NCBI GenBank assembly: GCA_023264815.1
Contig: JAHFUZ010000007.1
Location: 62,001-126,000 of the forward strand
DNA: 64,000 nt
From: Arthrobacter sp.
Lineage (GTDB): Bacteria > Actinomycetota > Actinomycetes > Actinomycetales > Micrococcaceae
Reading direction: 5' to 3'
Shown here: piece by piece, positions 27,779 through 36,217 of the stretch
Layout: every line of letters begins with the position of its first letter
Numbering within the stretch: the stretch's first letter is position 1
The notes under the pieces: generated by a model
What the model was told of the DNA's origin: nothing
The model's input: the letters and a program-made list of their open reading frames with translations, nothing else
Database searches by the model: none
Translations under genes and position numbers: made by a program

Positions 27779-28711
27779 ATGTCCACACCCACGAAAAAGC
27801 CCGGCTCTGCGGCGGGCAAACGGTCCAGACTCTATTGGGGTGTCCCGGCCGTTCTGGTGGCGCTGGTGCTCGTGGTGCTGCTCGCGAAGTGGATGACCGG
27901 CCTTCCCGCGGTGGCCTCATTCCTGGCCGAGTACCCCGGCCACTCAGATCTTCCAGAGGGTGCGCCCGTGGGTTTTCCGGCCTGGCTGGGCTGGCAGCAC
28001 TTCCTCAATGGCTTCTTCCTCCTGCTCATTATCCGCACCGGCTGGCAGGTCCGGACCACCACGCGTCCCAGCGGGCACTGGACCCGCAACAACAAGGGCC
28101 TGATCAAAACCAAGAACCCGCCCACCAAGATCACGCTGGAGCTCTGGCTGCACCTGACGCTGGACGCGCTCTGGATCCTCAACGGCCTGGTATTCGTGAT
28201 CCTGCTGTTCGCCACCGGCCAGTGGATGCGTATTGTGCCCACCAGCTGGGATGTCATCCCCAACGCGCTCTCTGCCGCCCTCCAGTACGCGTCACTGAAC
28301 TGGCCCACCGAGAACGGCTGGGTCAACTACAACTCGCTGCAGCTGCTCACCTATTTCGCCACCGTGTTCATCGCCGCCCCGCTGGCGTTCATCTCCGGGA
28401 TCCGGACATCGGCCGCCTGGCCCAAGAAGGCGACGGCGCTGAACAAGGCGTACCCCATGGAGCTGGCACGGGCTATCCATTTCCCGGTGATGATCTACTT
28501 CGTGGCTTTCATTGCGGTGCACGTTTTCCTGGTCCTCGCCACAGGTGCGTTGCGGAACCTGAACCACATGTACGGCGGCAGTGACGACGCCGGCTGGTTT
28601 GGCTTCTGGGTGTTCGTTGCCTCCGTTGCCGCGATGGTGGCGGCGTGGTTCCTGGCGCGTCCGCTCTTCCTCCGCCCCATCGCCTCCCTGATGGGCAAAG
28701 TCAGCCGCTGA
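27779..28711 (+). CDS. Cytochrome b/b561-like membrane protein
   Basis: A 310-residue integral membrane protein with about five or six hydrophobic segments (for example GVPAVLVALVLVVLLAKWM, LTYFATVFIAAPLAFISGI, VMIYFVAFIAVHVFLVLA). Candidate heme-binding histidines lie within or beside helices: WQHFLNGFF, ELWLHLTLD, RAIHFPVMIYF and IAVHVFL. This pattern fits the di-heme cytochrome b subunits of hydrogenase, formate dehydrogenase or thiosulfate reductase systems, but no partner catalytic subunit is nearby. ATG 27779 is preceded by GAGAGGAA. It converges on the photolyase gene. Confidence 0.78.
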   Translation: MSTPTKKPGSAAGKRSRLYWGVPAVLVALVLVVLLAKWMTGLPAVASFLAEYPGHSDLPEGAPVGFPAWLGWQHFLNGFFLLLIIRTGWQVRTTTRPSGHWTRNNKGLIKTKNPPTKITLELWLHLTLDALWILNGLVFVILLFATGQWMRIVPTSWDVIPNALSAALQYASLNWPTENGWVNYNSLQLLTYFATVFIAAPLAFISGIRTSAAWPKKATALNKAYPMELARAIHFPVMIYFVAFIAVHVFLVLATGALRNLNHMYGGSDDAGWFGFWVFVASVAAMVAAWFLARPLFLRPIASLMGKVSR

Positions 28712-28716
28712 CGGCC

Positions 28717-28737
28717 GGCTCCGCCACGTCCGGAGCC
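28717..28737. terminator. Short hairpin between the convergent cytochrome b-like and photolyase genes
   Basis: GGCTCCG (28717-28723), loop CCACGTC, CGGAGCC (28731-28737). It fills the 27-base gap between the two stop codons, so it could end both transcripts. No T run. Confidence 0.45.
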
Positions 28738-28738
28738 C

Positions 28739-30187
28739 TCAGCCGTCCAGCTGATCCTTGAGCTTCTGGTAGGTGGCCAGAGCCCGCTCCCGGGACTCGG
28801 GAAGGCCCACTATCGGAGCGGGGTAGCCCTGCAGGTCATCCTGCTTCCACGGCTCGTGGATGGCTTTGCCGTCCAAGGTGGCCAGTTCCGGAACAAACTC
28901 CCGCAGGTACCGGCCCTCGGCGTCGAACTTCTTGCTCTGGGTGACGGGGTTGAAGATCCGGAAATAGGGCGAGGCATCGGCGCCTGAGCCTGCCACCCAC
29001 TGCCAGTTGGCCGGGTTGCTGGCGGAGTCGGCGTCCACCAGGGTGTCCCAGAACCAGGCCTCGCCCAGCCGCCAGTCCGCCAGGAGGTTCTTGACCAGGA
29101 ACGACGCTGCTGCCATCCGGACACGGTTATGCATCCAGCCCGTCTGCCACAGCTGCCGCATCCCGGCATCCACCAGGGGATAGCCGGTCCTGCCCTGGTG
29201 CCACGCTGTGAGCTCCGGGGCGGTCGGTTCCTGCCATTCGAACCGGTCAAACTCCGGCCGGTAATTCCGGGTGGCCAATTCCGGGTTGGCGTACAGCAGC
29301 TGCCAGCAGAATTCCCGCCAGCCGAGTTCGGACCGGAAAATCCCGACGTCGGGCGTTGCCTCACGCGGGAAGCGGAGGCGGATCTCGTGCCACACCCGGA
29401 AGGGACTGATTTCGCCGAAACGGAGGTGCGGCGAGAGCCTGCTGGTTCCCTCCACCCCGGGCACGTCCCGTCCCGTCGCATATTCCTTGACCGGTCCGTC
29501 GAGGAAGTCTTCCAACCTGGCGTGGGCGCCGGCCTCACCGGGTTCCCAGGTCTGTGCCAGGCCACCGCTCCAGTCGGGGGATACGGGCAGCAGCGACCAG
29601 TCCGCCAGCGTGTCGCTGCCCAGGCTCCCGGACCCGGTGCCGGCGGGCCTGGCGGGAGACGGCAGGTGTCCCGGCGCGTCGAGGGGCTTCCGGGGCTCGC
29701 CGGATGCCGTGCAGGCCCGCCAGTAGGGGGTAAACACCTTGTAGGGGCCGCCGCTGCCCGTGGTGATGGTCCATGGCTCGAAGAGCAGGTTGGCCTGGAA
29801 ACTGGCGGCGTCGATGCCGTCCGCCGCCGCCCACGCCTTGATCCCTGCGTCCACTGCCCGCTCGGGGCCGCCATAGCGGCGGTTCCACAGGATGTGCCGG
29901 GCACCTGTTTCTTCCGCGAGTTCGCGGATCACGCGCCCTGCCGGTCCGCGCCGGAGGGTGAGGCCGGAGCCGGCTTCCTTGAGGCCTGCCGCGAGGGAAG
30001 CCAGCGAGTGGTGGAGCCACCATTTGGCGGCGCCGCCCAGGGGCCTGATGCCGGGGGATTCCTCATCGAGGACGTAGACCACTGTGAGCGGCAGGCCGAG
30101 TTCGACGGCCCGGGAGAGCGCTGGATTGTCGTCCAGCCGGAGGTCATCACGAAGCCAGACAATGGATGTTTCGACGGGGGATGCCAT
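28739..30187 (-). CDS. phr: Deoxyribodipyrimidine photolyase
   Basis: Light-driven repair of cyclobutane pyrimidine dimers using FAD and an antenna chromophore. The 482-residue protein opens SIVWLRDDLRLDDNPALSRAV, the photolyase antenna-domain signature, and ends with the FAD domain: EYATGRDVPGVEGTSRLSPHLRFGEISP, WREFCWQLLY, GYPLVDAGMRQLWQTGWMHNRVRMAAASFLVKNLL and the DADSASNPANWQWVAGSGADASPYFRIFNP block. The start is ATG 30187 with GGAGGG just upstream. A TAGCGT box seven bases before the ATG may be the -10. Confidence 0.95.
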   Translation of the reverse strand: MASPVETSIVWLRDDLRLDDNPALSRAVELGLPLTVVYVLDEESPGIRPLGGAAKWWLHHSLASLAAGLKEAGSGLTLRRGPAGRVIRELAEETGARHILWNRRYGGPERAVDAGIKAWAAADGIDAASFQANLLFEPWTITTGSGGPYKVFTPYWRACTASGEPRKPLDAPGHLPSPARPAGTGSGSLGSDTLADWSLLPVSPDWSGGLAQTWEPGEAGAHARLEDFLDGPVKEYATGRDVPGVEGTSRLSPHLRFGEISPFRVWHEIRLRFPREATPDVGIFRSELGWREFCWQLLYANPELATRNYRPEFDRFEWQEPTAPELTAWHQGRTGYPLVDAGMRQLWQTGWMHNRVRMAAASFLVKNLLADWRLGEAWFWDTLVDADSASNPANWQWVAGSGADASPYFRIFNPVTQSKKFDAEGRYLREFVPELATLDGKAIHEPWKQDDLQGYPAPIVGLPESRERALATYQKLKDQLDG

Positions 30188-30230
30188 GCCCTCCACGCTA
30201 CACACCTCAACGGCCGGCATGGCACGGTAC

Positions 30231-30269
30231 AACACGGGCCGGAGTTCATCGCGAACTCCGGCCCGTGTT
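30231..30269. terminator. 17-bp hairpin between pspA and the photolyase gene
   Basis: AACACGGGCCGGAGTTC (30231-30247), loop ATCGC, exact complement (30253-30269). It lies downstream of the minus-strand pspA-like gene and upstream of phr. Strong stem, no T run on either side. Confidence 0.65.
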
Positions 30270-30299
30270 CAGTCCGTTCACATGCCGGACCAGGGTTGG

Positions 30300-31091
30300 T
30301 TACAGCCTGTCGAAGTCTGCTTCGTCCACCGTGGACCCGGTGCTGGCCGGCGCGCCCGAGGCACCGAGGGCAGGCTTGGCGCCACCGGACTTGAGGGCGG
30401 CCAGGCGGGCCTCGATTTCGGTCTGCTCACCGAGGTCTTCAAGCTGGTTGAACTGTGCGTCCAGGCTGGAGGCAGCAAGCTCCTGCTGGCCGCGGACCTT
30501 GGCCTCCTCGCGGCGGATCTTCTCTTCGAAGCGGCCCACTTCGCTGGTGGGATCCATGAAGTCGATGCTCTTGATGGCGTCGTGGACCTGGGACTGTGCC
30601 GCGGCCGTCTTGGAGCGGGCCACCAGTTCGTTGCGCTTGCTGGTCAGCTCGTTGAGCTTGCCCTTCATCTGGTCCAGGCCGGTTTTGAGCTTGTCCACCA
30701 CTTCGCGCTGCGAGGCGATGCTGGGTTCTGCTCCCTTGGCCTCGTTCTCGGCAGCCATCTGGCGCTGCAGGGCCACCTTGGCCAGGTTGTCGAACTTCTC
30801 GGCGTCCACTGTGTCGCCGCCGGCCCGGTATTCGTCCGCCTTGCGGGAGGCCGCCAGGGCCTTGTTGCCCCAGTCCTGTGCATTCTTGACGTCTTCGCGG
30901 TAGTCGTCTTCGAGCATGCGCAGGTTGCCGATGGTCTGGGCCACCGCAGATTCTGCCTCCGCGATGTTGTTCGTGTAGTCCCGGACCATCTGGTCCAGCA
31001 TCTTCTGCGGATCCTCAGCGTTGTCCAGCAATGAGTTGATGTTTGCCTTTGCAAGCTGCGCGATGCGGCCGAAAATGGACTGCTTAACCAT
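30300..31091 (-). CDS. PspA/IM30 family protein
   Basis: A 263-residue, almost wholly helical coiled-coil protein of the phage-shock/ESCRT-III-like family that binds and stabilises stressed inner membrane. The N-terminus MVKQSIFGRIAQLAKANINSLLDNAEDPQKMLDQMVRDY is diagnostic: amphipathic helix followed by the DPxKMLDQ motif. Long Glu/Lys/Ala/Gln-rich helices follow, then a short Ser/Ala/Gly-rich tail. It lies 112 bases after the TPM-domain gene on the same strand; a hairpin at 31162-31188 separates them. Confidence 0.92.
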   Translation of the reverse strand: MVKQSIFGRIAQLAKANINSLLDNAEDPQKMLDQMVRDYTNNIAEAESAVAQTIGNLRMLEDDYREDVKNAQDWGNKALAASRKADEYRAGGDTVDAEKFDNLAKVALQRQMAAENEAKGAEPSIASQREVVDKLKTGLDQMKGKLNELTSKRNELVARSKTAAAQSQVHDAIKSIDFMDPTSEVGRFEEKIRREEAKVRGQQELAASSLDAQFNQLEDLGEQTEIEARLAALKSGGAKPALGASGAPASTGSTVDEADFDRL

Positions 31092-31161
31092 GGTGTTACC
31101 TTTCGTCCTGCTCAGTGGTGGCCACCGAAATCAGTGAACCGTTGTTATTCCGCTTTCTATC

Positions 31162-31188
31162 CGCCGGCGGGGATGCGACCCGCCGGCG
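31162..31188. terminator. 10-bp hairpin between the TPM-domain gene and pspA
   Basis: CGCCGGCGGG (31162-31171), loop GATGCGA, CCCGCCGGCG (31179-31188). No T run on the minus strand; it may only partly stop transcription into pspA. Confidence 0.5.
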
Positions 31189-31203
31189 CTTAGCTTTTGT
31201 GGG

Positions 31204-33255
31204 TCAGAAGTCTCCGCCGCCGCCGGAGTCGCCGCCCCAGCCGCCCATGTCTCCGCCGCCGAAGCCTCCGCCGTCACCGCCCCAGCCTCCGCCGTCGCTG
31301 TGTCCGCCGCCCCAGCCGCCGCCGCTGCCGCCGTTGAGGATGGAGTTGATGAGGATGCCGCCGAGGATGGCGCCCCCCAGTCCGCCGCCGCCTCCGCCGC
31401 GTCCACCGAACATGCCGCCACCGCCGAAGCCCTGGTTGGCATAGCCGCCAAAGTTGTCCACGTCGGCCTGCGCCAACTGGGCGGCCTGGGCGGCGAGGGC
31501 GTGTGCCTGCTGGGCGTACGTGAGGGCAGTGACGGGATCGTTCCGCTGGATGGACAGCGCGTAGTCCAGGTTCCGCTGGGACTCTGCGAGCCGGGTACGG
31601 GCCTCCGTGCCCACACCGCCACGGCGTGCGGTGATGTAGTCCGATGTGGCGCTGATCTGGGCCTGCGCGGACATGATGGTCTGCTGCAGGGACGCCTGGG
31701 CGCGACGCGCCTGGTCCTGCTGGTTCCGGATACCGGTCAGTGACTGGTCCAGGGCCTGGTGGGCCGTCTCAACGCGCTGCAGGGTGGCGATGGGGTCAAT
31801 CTTGCCGCCTTGGATCTCTGTCTTGACCTGGCCCAGGGCAGCTTCAACCCCGGCCACCGGGCCGGCGAGTTCGGGGTGTTCGCCTGACTGGATCATGGCT
31901 TTCGCCTGGGCCAGGTCCTGGGAAGTTTCGACGACGGCCGCCTCCAGGCCGTTGCGGGCCTCGTCCAGGCTCGCGGACACCTTGGAAATGGCGTCGAGCA
32001 GGACATTGGTCTGGTGCAGGCTCTCTTCGGACGCACGAACGGCTACGGCTGCGAGGCTGCCCTCCCCGGCTGTGAGCTTCTCCTGGGCGGTGGCGGTCGC
32101 GTTCTGCACGAAGGCGAGGCGCTCCTTGGCTTGCGTAATGTTGTCAGCCACCTGGACCAGGGCACTGTCGGCGTATTTGGCCCGAAGGTCCGTCAGCGAT
32201 TGTTCCGCGCTGGCAATCTTGGCATCGGCCTCGTGTGCTCCGGCACTGACGGCAGCCAGGGCCTGCGGGGCGTTTTTCTCCAGCTCGCGAAGGGAATCGA
32301 AATCGGCTTTCTGCTCCTGAAGGGACCCGAGGGCCGCCTCGGAGCGGCGGATGATCTCGCCGTACCAGCTGCGCTGCTGTTCCTCCGTGTCCGGGATGTG
32401 GTCATCGAGCTGTTGCTGGAGCTTGAAGGACTCGGTCATGTGGGCCTTGGCTTCGGCCAGGGCCCTGGTGAAGTTGCCCACGGCTGCGTCGCCATACTGT
32501 GCCTGGGCGAACCCAAGTTCCTGTTCGCTGGACTTGATGGCGTCGTCGGCTTCGATGATGAGGGAGCCGCTCCTGCGGCGGAGTTCCTCGATGCTGAGCG
32601 AAGCCAGGGGATCGAGTTCCGCTCCTTGGGGGCCGTAGCTGGCACTGGATGCCAGGGCTGCCTTCTTCCGCTTGTTCCGGAAGTAGAGGTACGCGCCCGC
32701 ACCGCCGGCGGCGACCACACCCGCACCAACAAGAACAGAGGCACCCGCTCCGTCTCCTGGAACGGTTCCGCTGCCGCCGCCGGCGGCATCGCCAATCGCG
32801 GCTGCGGCGTCAACGGCTGCCTGTGCCCAGTCTCCGGCACGGAGCTGTGGATCCACTGCGCTCGACAGGATCTTGTCTCGCTGTGCGTTGGTGATCTTGC
32901 TGTTGGCGGGCTTGCTGAGCTGGTACTTTCTGGACTCGGTGGCAACCGCCAGAACGAGGGCGTTCTGACCCAACTTTGCGTTAGTTGCCACTTTGGCGGC
33001 CCACTCCGCGGGTACGTCAGGATTTGTAAACGTCTTTACGTAGACCACATGCAGTGTCATGGCGTGGTCTGTGCCCAGCTTCTTGATGGCGGATTCGACT
33101 TCTGCTTTGTCACCGCCCAGGACGCCCGCGGAATCGACGATCTTCGTCACGGGGTCGAGGGTGACCGGATCCTCTGCCCAGGCCGCAGCGGCGGGCGCCG
33201 CCAGAAGCCCGGTCAGGCCGATCACGGCGAGGATACGTTTGAACTTTGACCGCAT
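31204..33255 (-). CDS. TPM-domain (TLP18.3/Psb32/MOLO-1) membrane protein
   Basis: About 683 residues. A signal peptide (MRSKFKRILAVIGLTGLLAA) precedes a TPM domain (roughly 32-150: VTKIVDSAGVLGGDKAEVESAIKKL). Then come a Gly-rich linker, one membrane helix (about 172-192) with NKRKK behind it, a long cytosolic coiled coil (200-590) and a Gly-rich tail with many GGG runs. TPM proteins have been linked to membrane or photosystem repair; here the partner is probably the adjacent PspA. The frame is open to 33327, but ATG 33255 has AAGGG upstream and starts the signal peptide. Confidence 0.88.
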   Translation of the reverse strand: MRSKFKRILAVIGLTGLLAAPAAAAWAEDPVTLDPVTKIVDSAGVLGGDKAEVESAIKKLGTDHAMTLHVVYVKTFTNPDVPAEWAAKVATNAKLGQNALVLAVATESRKYQLSKPANSKITNAQRDKILSSAVDPQLRAGDWAQAAVDAAAAIGDAAGGGSGTVPGDGAGASVLVGAGVVAAGGAGAYLYFRNKRKKAALASSASYGPQGAELDPLASLSIEELRRRSGSLIIEADDAIKSSEQELGFAQAQYGDAAVGNFTRALAEAKAHMTESFKLQQQLDDHIPDTEEQQRSWYGEIIRRSEAALGSLQEQKADFDSLRELEKNAPQALAAVSAGAHEADAKIASAEQSLTDLRAKYADSALVQVADNITQAKERLAFVQNATATAQEKLTAGEGSLAAVAVRASEESLHQTNVLLDAISKVSASLDEARNGLEAAVVETSQDLAQAKAMIQSGEHPELAGPVAGVEAALGQVKTEIQGGKIDPIATLQRVETAHQALDQSLTGIRNQQDQARRAQASLQQTIMSAQAQISATSDYITARRGGVGTEARTRLAESQRNLDYALSIQRNDPVTALTYAQQAHALAAQAAQLAQADVDNFGGYANQGFGGGGMFGGRGGGGGGLGGAILGGILINSILNGGSGGGWGGGHSDGGGWGGDGGGFGGGDMGGWGGDSGGGGDF

Positions 33256-33279
33256 GTGCAACCCTTCAGCACGCCTGAC

Positions 33280-33300
33280 ACTGATTCGGGACGAATCAGT
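33280..33300. promoter_or_regulatory. 9-bp inverted repeat just upstream of the TPM-domain gene
   Basis: ACTGATTCG (33280-33288), GGA, CGAATCAGT (33292-33300), 24 bases before the minus-strand start. It could be an operator or a 5' leader hairpin. It lies in the 287-base divergent region shared with the HtrA-like gene. Confidence 0.45.
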
Positions 33301-33542
33301 CGTCTCAGAATGCAGCAGCGCCCCCACGCGTGGTGTAAAGCCGCAGGTCGCTGTGGCAATTCATCTTGATTCTATGGTGCACCCATTGGGGCGTCCACAC
33401 GGGCGAATATGCCACCAGCGAAACCCCATTTGCGGGCGGCGCGGCATGGAATCCCCGCTCTCAGGAACCTCCCAGCCAACGTTCGCCCCAGTTCCAGTCA
33501 GACGGTACATAGTTAATGCAGACGAGGATGAAAGGAAGTCCC

Positions 33543-35168
33543 ATGACTGAGAACCCAACACCGGGTGCAGCACCTGAGAACCGGAAGCCGGACGAAGACC
33601 GGAACCCGGCCCAGGCCGCCGCGGAGGCCCGCAGCGATGCTGGCGGTCACTCCAATCCGACCGAGCGGCTGGACCGCTCCGGGGCACCAGAAAATCCAAC
33701 CCAGCAGCTGCCCGGCGCCCCCCGCCCGGTCTATCCTCCCCGCGAGCCCTTCTACGCGCAGCCGGCCCAGAGCCAGAATTCCCAGAGCCAGAATTCCCAG
33801 AACCAGCACGCCCAGAACCATCACCAGTACGGGCAGGCAGGCGCCGCCCCCCAGGAGGCCCGCCACGGAGCGCACTCGGCGCTGCCCGGCGGCTACACCG
33901 GCCCGTACAACGCGTCCCAGTACAACGCGTCCCAGTACAACGATGCCTCCAACGCCCCGCGGCGGAAGGCCTCGTTCGGCGTCGGAACCCTGGTAGCCAG
34001 CATCCTCGCCGCCGGCCTGGTTGGCGGTGGCGTGGCAACCGTCGGCTCCGGCAACCTCTTCAACAACGGTTCCGCGTCAGCGGTCAGTACCGGCAGCCAG
34101 CCAGGAACGGTCATCGTCAACAACAAGGACGATGTCAACGCCATCACAGCTGCCGCCCTGAAAGCCACGCCCAGCGTGGTGACCATCAGCGCTTCCAGCG
34201 GCAGCGCAGGCGGGACAGGCTCAGGCATTGTCCTTGACGGCGAGGGACACATCCTGACCAACACCCACGTGGTGACCCTGGATGGCCAGACCGCCAACGC
34301 GGCACTGGAAGTCCGCACCAGCTCGGGCAAGGTCCTCAAAGCCACCCTCGTGGGCACCGACCCGCTCTCTGACCTCGCGGTCATCAAGGTGGATGACATG
34401 TCCGGGCTCACTCCCGCCACGCTCGGCGATTCGGGGAAGCTCAACGTCGGGGACACCGCCATCGCCATCGGCTCCCCGCTGGGCCTGACGGGCACGGTGA
34501 CGGACGGCATCGTGTCCACCCTGAACAGGACCATCAGCGTCGCGTCCTCGGCTGCGCCCAAGGACGGTGACGAGTCCCAGGACGGTAACGGCGGCTTCAA
34601 GTTCGCGCCCCCAGGCGGCCAACAGGGCCAGAGCACCGCGGGCCAGGGGTCCATCTCCATCAACGTGATCCAGACTGATGCCGCCATCAACCCCGGCAAC
34701 TCCGGTGGCGCACTGGTTAATTCCAAGGGTGAGATCATCGGCGTCAACGTGGCCATCGCCTCCGCCGGATCCGATTCCTCATCCTCCTCCAGCGGCAACA
34801 TCGGCGTGGGCTTCAGCATCCCCATCAACCATGCCAAGCGCGTGGCGCAGGAGATCATTGATACCGGTAAGGCATCCCACGGCCAACTGGGCGTCAGCGT
34901 AAGGGACAAGTCGTCCGGCACCTCCTCCAGCAGCTTCTCGGTGGGTGCGGACGTGGCCACGGTCGAGGCCAATTCGGCTGCTGCCAAGGCCGGCATCAAA
35001 GTGGGCGACGTCATCACCCGGTTCAACGACCTGGCGATCAGCGAGCCCAACCAGCTGACCGCGGCCGTCCGCGAGCAGGCCGGCGGCTCCACCGTCAAAA
35101 TCACGGTCCAGCGCAACGGACAGGAACAGACCTTCGACGTCACGCTGGGCACCGCAGCCGACCAGTAA
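33543..35168 (+). CDS. HtrA/DegP-like trypsin-fold serine protease with PDZ domain
   Basis: A 541-residue membrane-anchored protease. A disordered Gln/Asn/Pro-rich cytosolic N-terminus of about 140 residues leads to one membrane helix (FGVGTLVASILAAGLVGGGVATVGS). The protease domain has the triad H242 (ILTNTHVV), D277 (DPLSDLAVIK) and S387 (NPGNSGGAL), followed by a C-terminal PDZ domain (VATVEANSAAAKAGIKVGDVITRFND). It acts outside the membrane in protein quality control. ATG 33543 has AAAGGAAG seven bases upstream. The gene is divergent from the TPM-domain gene and followed by a strong hairpin. Confidence 0.94.
   Translation: MTENPTPGAAPENRKPDEDRNPAQAAAEARSDAGGHSNPTERLDRSGAPENPTQQLPGAPRPVYPPREPFYAQPAQSQNSQSQNSQNQHAQNHHQYGQAGAAPQEARHGAHSALPGGYTGPYNASQYNASQYNDASNAPRRKASFGVGTLVASILAAGLVGGGVATVGSGNLFNNGSASAVSTGSQPGTVIVNNKDDVNAITAAALKATPSVVTISASSGSAGGTGSGIVLDGEGHILTNTHVVTLDGQTANAALEVRTSSGKVLKATLVGTDPLSDLAVIKVDDMSGLTPATLGDSGKLNVGDTAIAIGSPLGLTGTVTDGIVSTLNRTISVASSAAPKDGDESQDGNGGFKFAPPGGQQGQSTAGQGSISINVIQTDAAINPGNSGGALVNSKGEIIGVNVAIASAGSDSSSSSSGNIGVGFSIPINHAKRVAQEIIDTGKASHGQLGVSVRDKSSGTSSSSFSVGADVATVEANSAAAKAGIKVGDVITRFNDLAISEPNQLTAAVREQAGGSTVKITVQRNGQEQTFDVTLGTAADQ
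33768..33806 (+). repeat. 15-bp tandem repeat in the HtrA N-terminal linker
   Basis: CAGAGCCAGAATTCC twice (33768-33782, 33783-33797), then a partial CAGAACCAG, encoding QSQNSQSQNSQNQ. Confidence 0.8.
33906..33942 (+). repeat. Second 15-bp tandem repeat in the HtrA linker
   Basis: TACAACGCGTCCCAG twice (33906-33920, 33921-33935), then TACAACG, encoding YNASQYNASQYN. Confidence 0.8.
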
Positions 35169-35182
35169 CGGCTCCGGCAGGA

Positions 35183-35234
35183 AACGAACGACGGCGGCGC
35201 CTCCCCACTCAAATGGGCGCCGCCGTCGTTCGTT
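35183..35234 (+). terminator. 19-bp hairpin downstream of the HtrA-like gene
   Basis: AACGAACGACGGCGGCGCC (35183-35201), 14-base loop, exact complement (35216-35234). It starts 14 bases after the stop. The T content behind it is low (CTCCACTGA). Confidence 0.75.
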
Positions 35235-35411
35235 CTCCACTGACTCGGCGGCAGCCAAATGCCGTGACACAGGCGTTAACGGGACGGCAACAGAATGCGG
35301 CTATATGGTTAGCTAGGATCTACCCGTACCCCGGGCGTTCCCCGGCCATGGCCGCATCCGGCTGGCTGTCCACAAGCATGGAAGGCTGCTGTAAATACAG
35401 TGGAAGAGACA

Positions 35412-36203
35412 TTGAAGATCATCGTCCTGGTCAAGCATGTACCGGACGCCCAATTCGACCGGCACCTCAGCGGCGAGGGCTACACCACGGACCGCGACGA
35501 AAGCATCCTTTCGGAGCTTGACGAATATGCGCTGGAAGCAGCCCTGCAGTTGGCCGAGGCCCGCGGCGGCGCCAAGGCAGGCAACCAGGTCATTGCGCTG
35601 AGCATGGGCCCGTCCGGCGCTGTCAACGCGGTCAAGAAGTCACTCCAGATGGGCGCCACCGAAGGCGTGCACCTCACGGATGCAGCCCTGGCCGGTTCGG
35701 ATGCCGCCGCCACGTCGCTGGCGCTCGCCGCCGCCATCCGCCATATCGGCGCCGTGGACCTCGTCCTCACCGGCATGGCCTCCACCGACGGCGAAACGTC
35801 CCTGGTCCCGGCGCAGCTCGCCGAGCGTCTGGGCCTTCCGCAGGTCACCTTCGCGTCCTCCCTGACGGTCGACGGCGGACGGCTCACCGCCCGCCGCGAC
35901 GCGGACACCTTCTCGGAAACCGTGGAAGCCTCCCTGCCGGCGGTGGTTTCCGTGACGGACCAGATCAACGAGCCGCGCTACCCCAACTTCAAGGGCATTA
36001 TTGCGGCCAAGCGCAAGAGCATCAGCACGCTGTCGCTGGCGGACATCGGCGTTGACCCCGCCCACGTGGGCCATGCCGGTTCCTGGACCACGGTGACGTC
36101 CGCTGCCGAACGTCCGCCGCGCACCGCCGGCACCATCATCACCGACGAAGGCGACGCCGGCATCAAGCTCGTCGACTTCCTGGCCGCCCAGAAGCTGCTC
36201 TAA
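35412..36203 (+). CDS. etfB: Electron transfer flavoprotein beta subunit
   Basis: The AMP-binding subunit of ETF, which collects electrons from acyl-CoA and other dehydrogenases. The protein has about 263 residues: KIIVLVKHVPDAQFDRHL at the start, LDEYALEAALQLAEA, VIALSMGPSGAVNAVKKSLQMGA and LTGMASTDGETSLVPAQLAERLGLPQVTF, then the ETF-beta signature region VVSVTDQINEPRYPNFKGIIAAKRK. The frame opens at GTG 35400; TTG 35412 gives the usual family start and has GGAAG at 35402-35406. It is followed by etfA after 14 bases. Confidence 0.95.
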   Translation: MKIIVLVKHVPDAQFDRHLSGEGYTTDRDESILSELDEYALEAALQLAEARGGAKAGNQVIALSMGPSGAVNAVKKSLQMGATEGVHLTDAALAGSDAAATSLALAAAIRHIGAVDLVLTGMASTDGETSLVPAQLAERLGLPQVTFASSLTVDGGRLTARRDADTFSETVEASLPAVVSVTDQINEPRYPNFKGIIAAKRKSISTLSLADIGVDPAHVGHAGSWTTVTSAAERPPRTAGTIITDEGDAGIKLVDFLAAQKLL

Positions 36204-36217
36204 GAGGGATCACAGAC

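Noticed and set aside
33768..33942. Short direct repeats considered as a CRISPR or mobile-element trace
   Set aside because: Units of 15 bases in frame encode a disordered Gln/Asn/Ser linker; there are no spacers.
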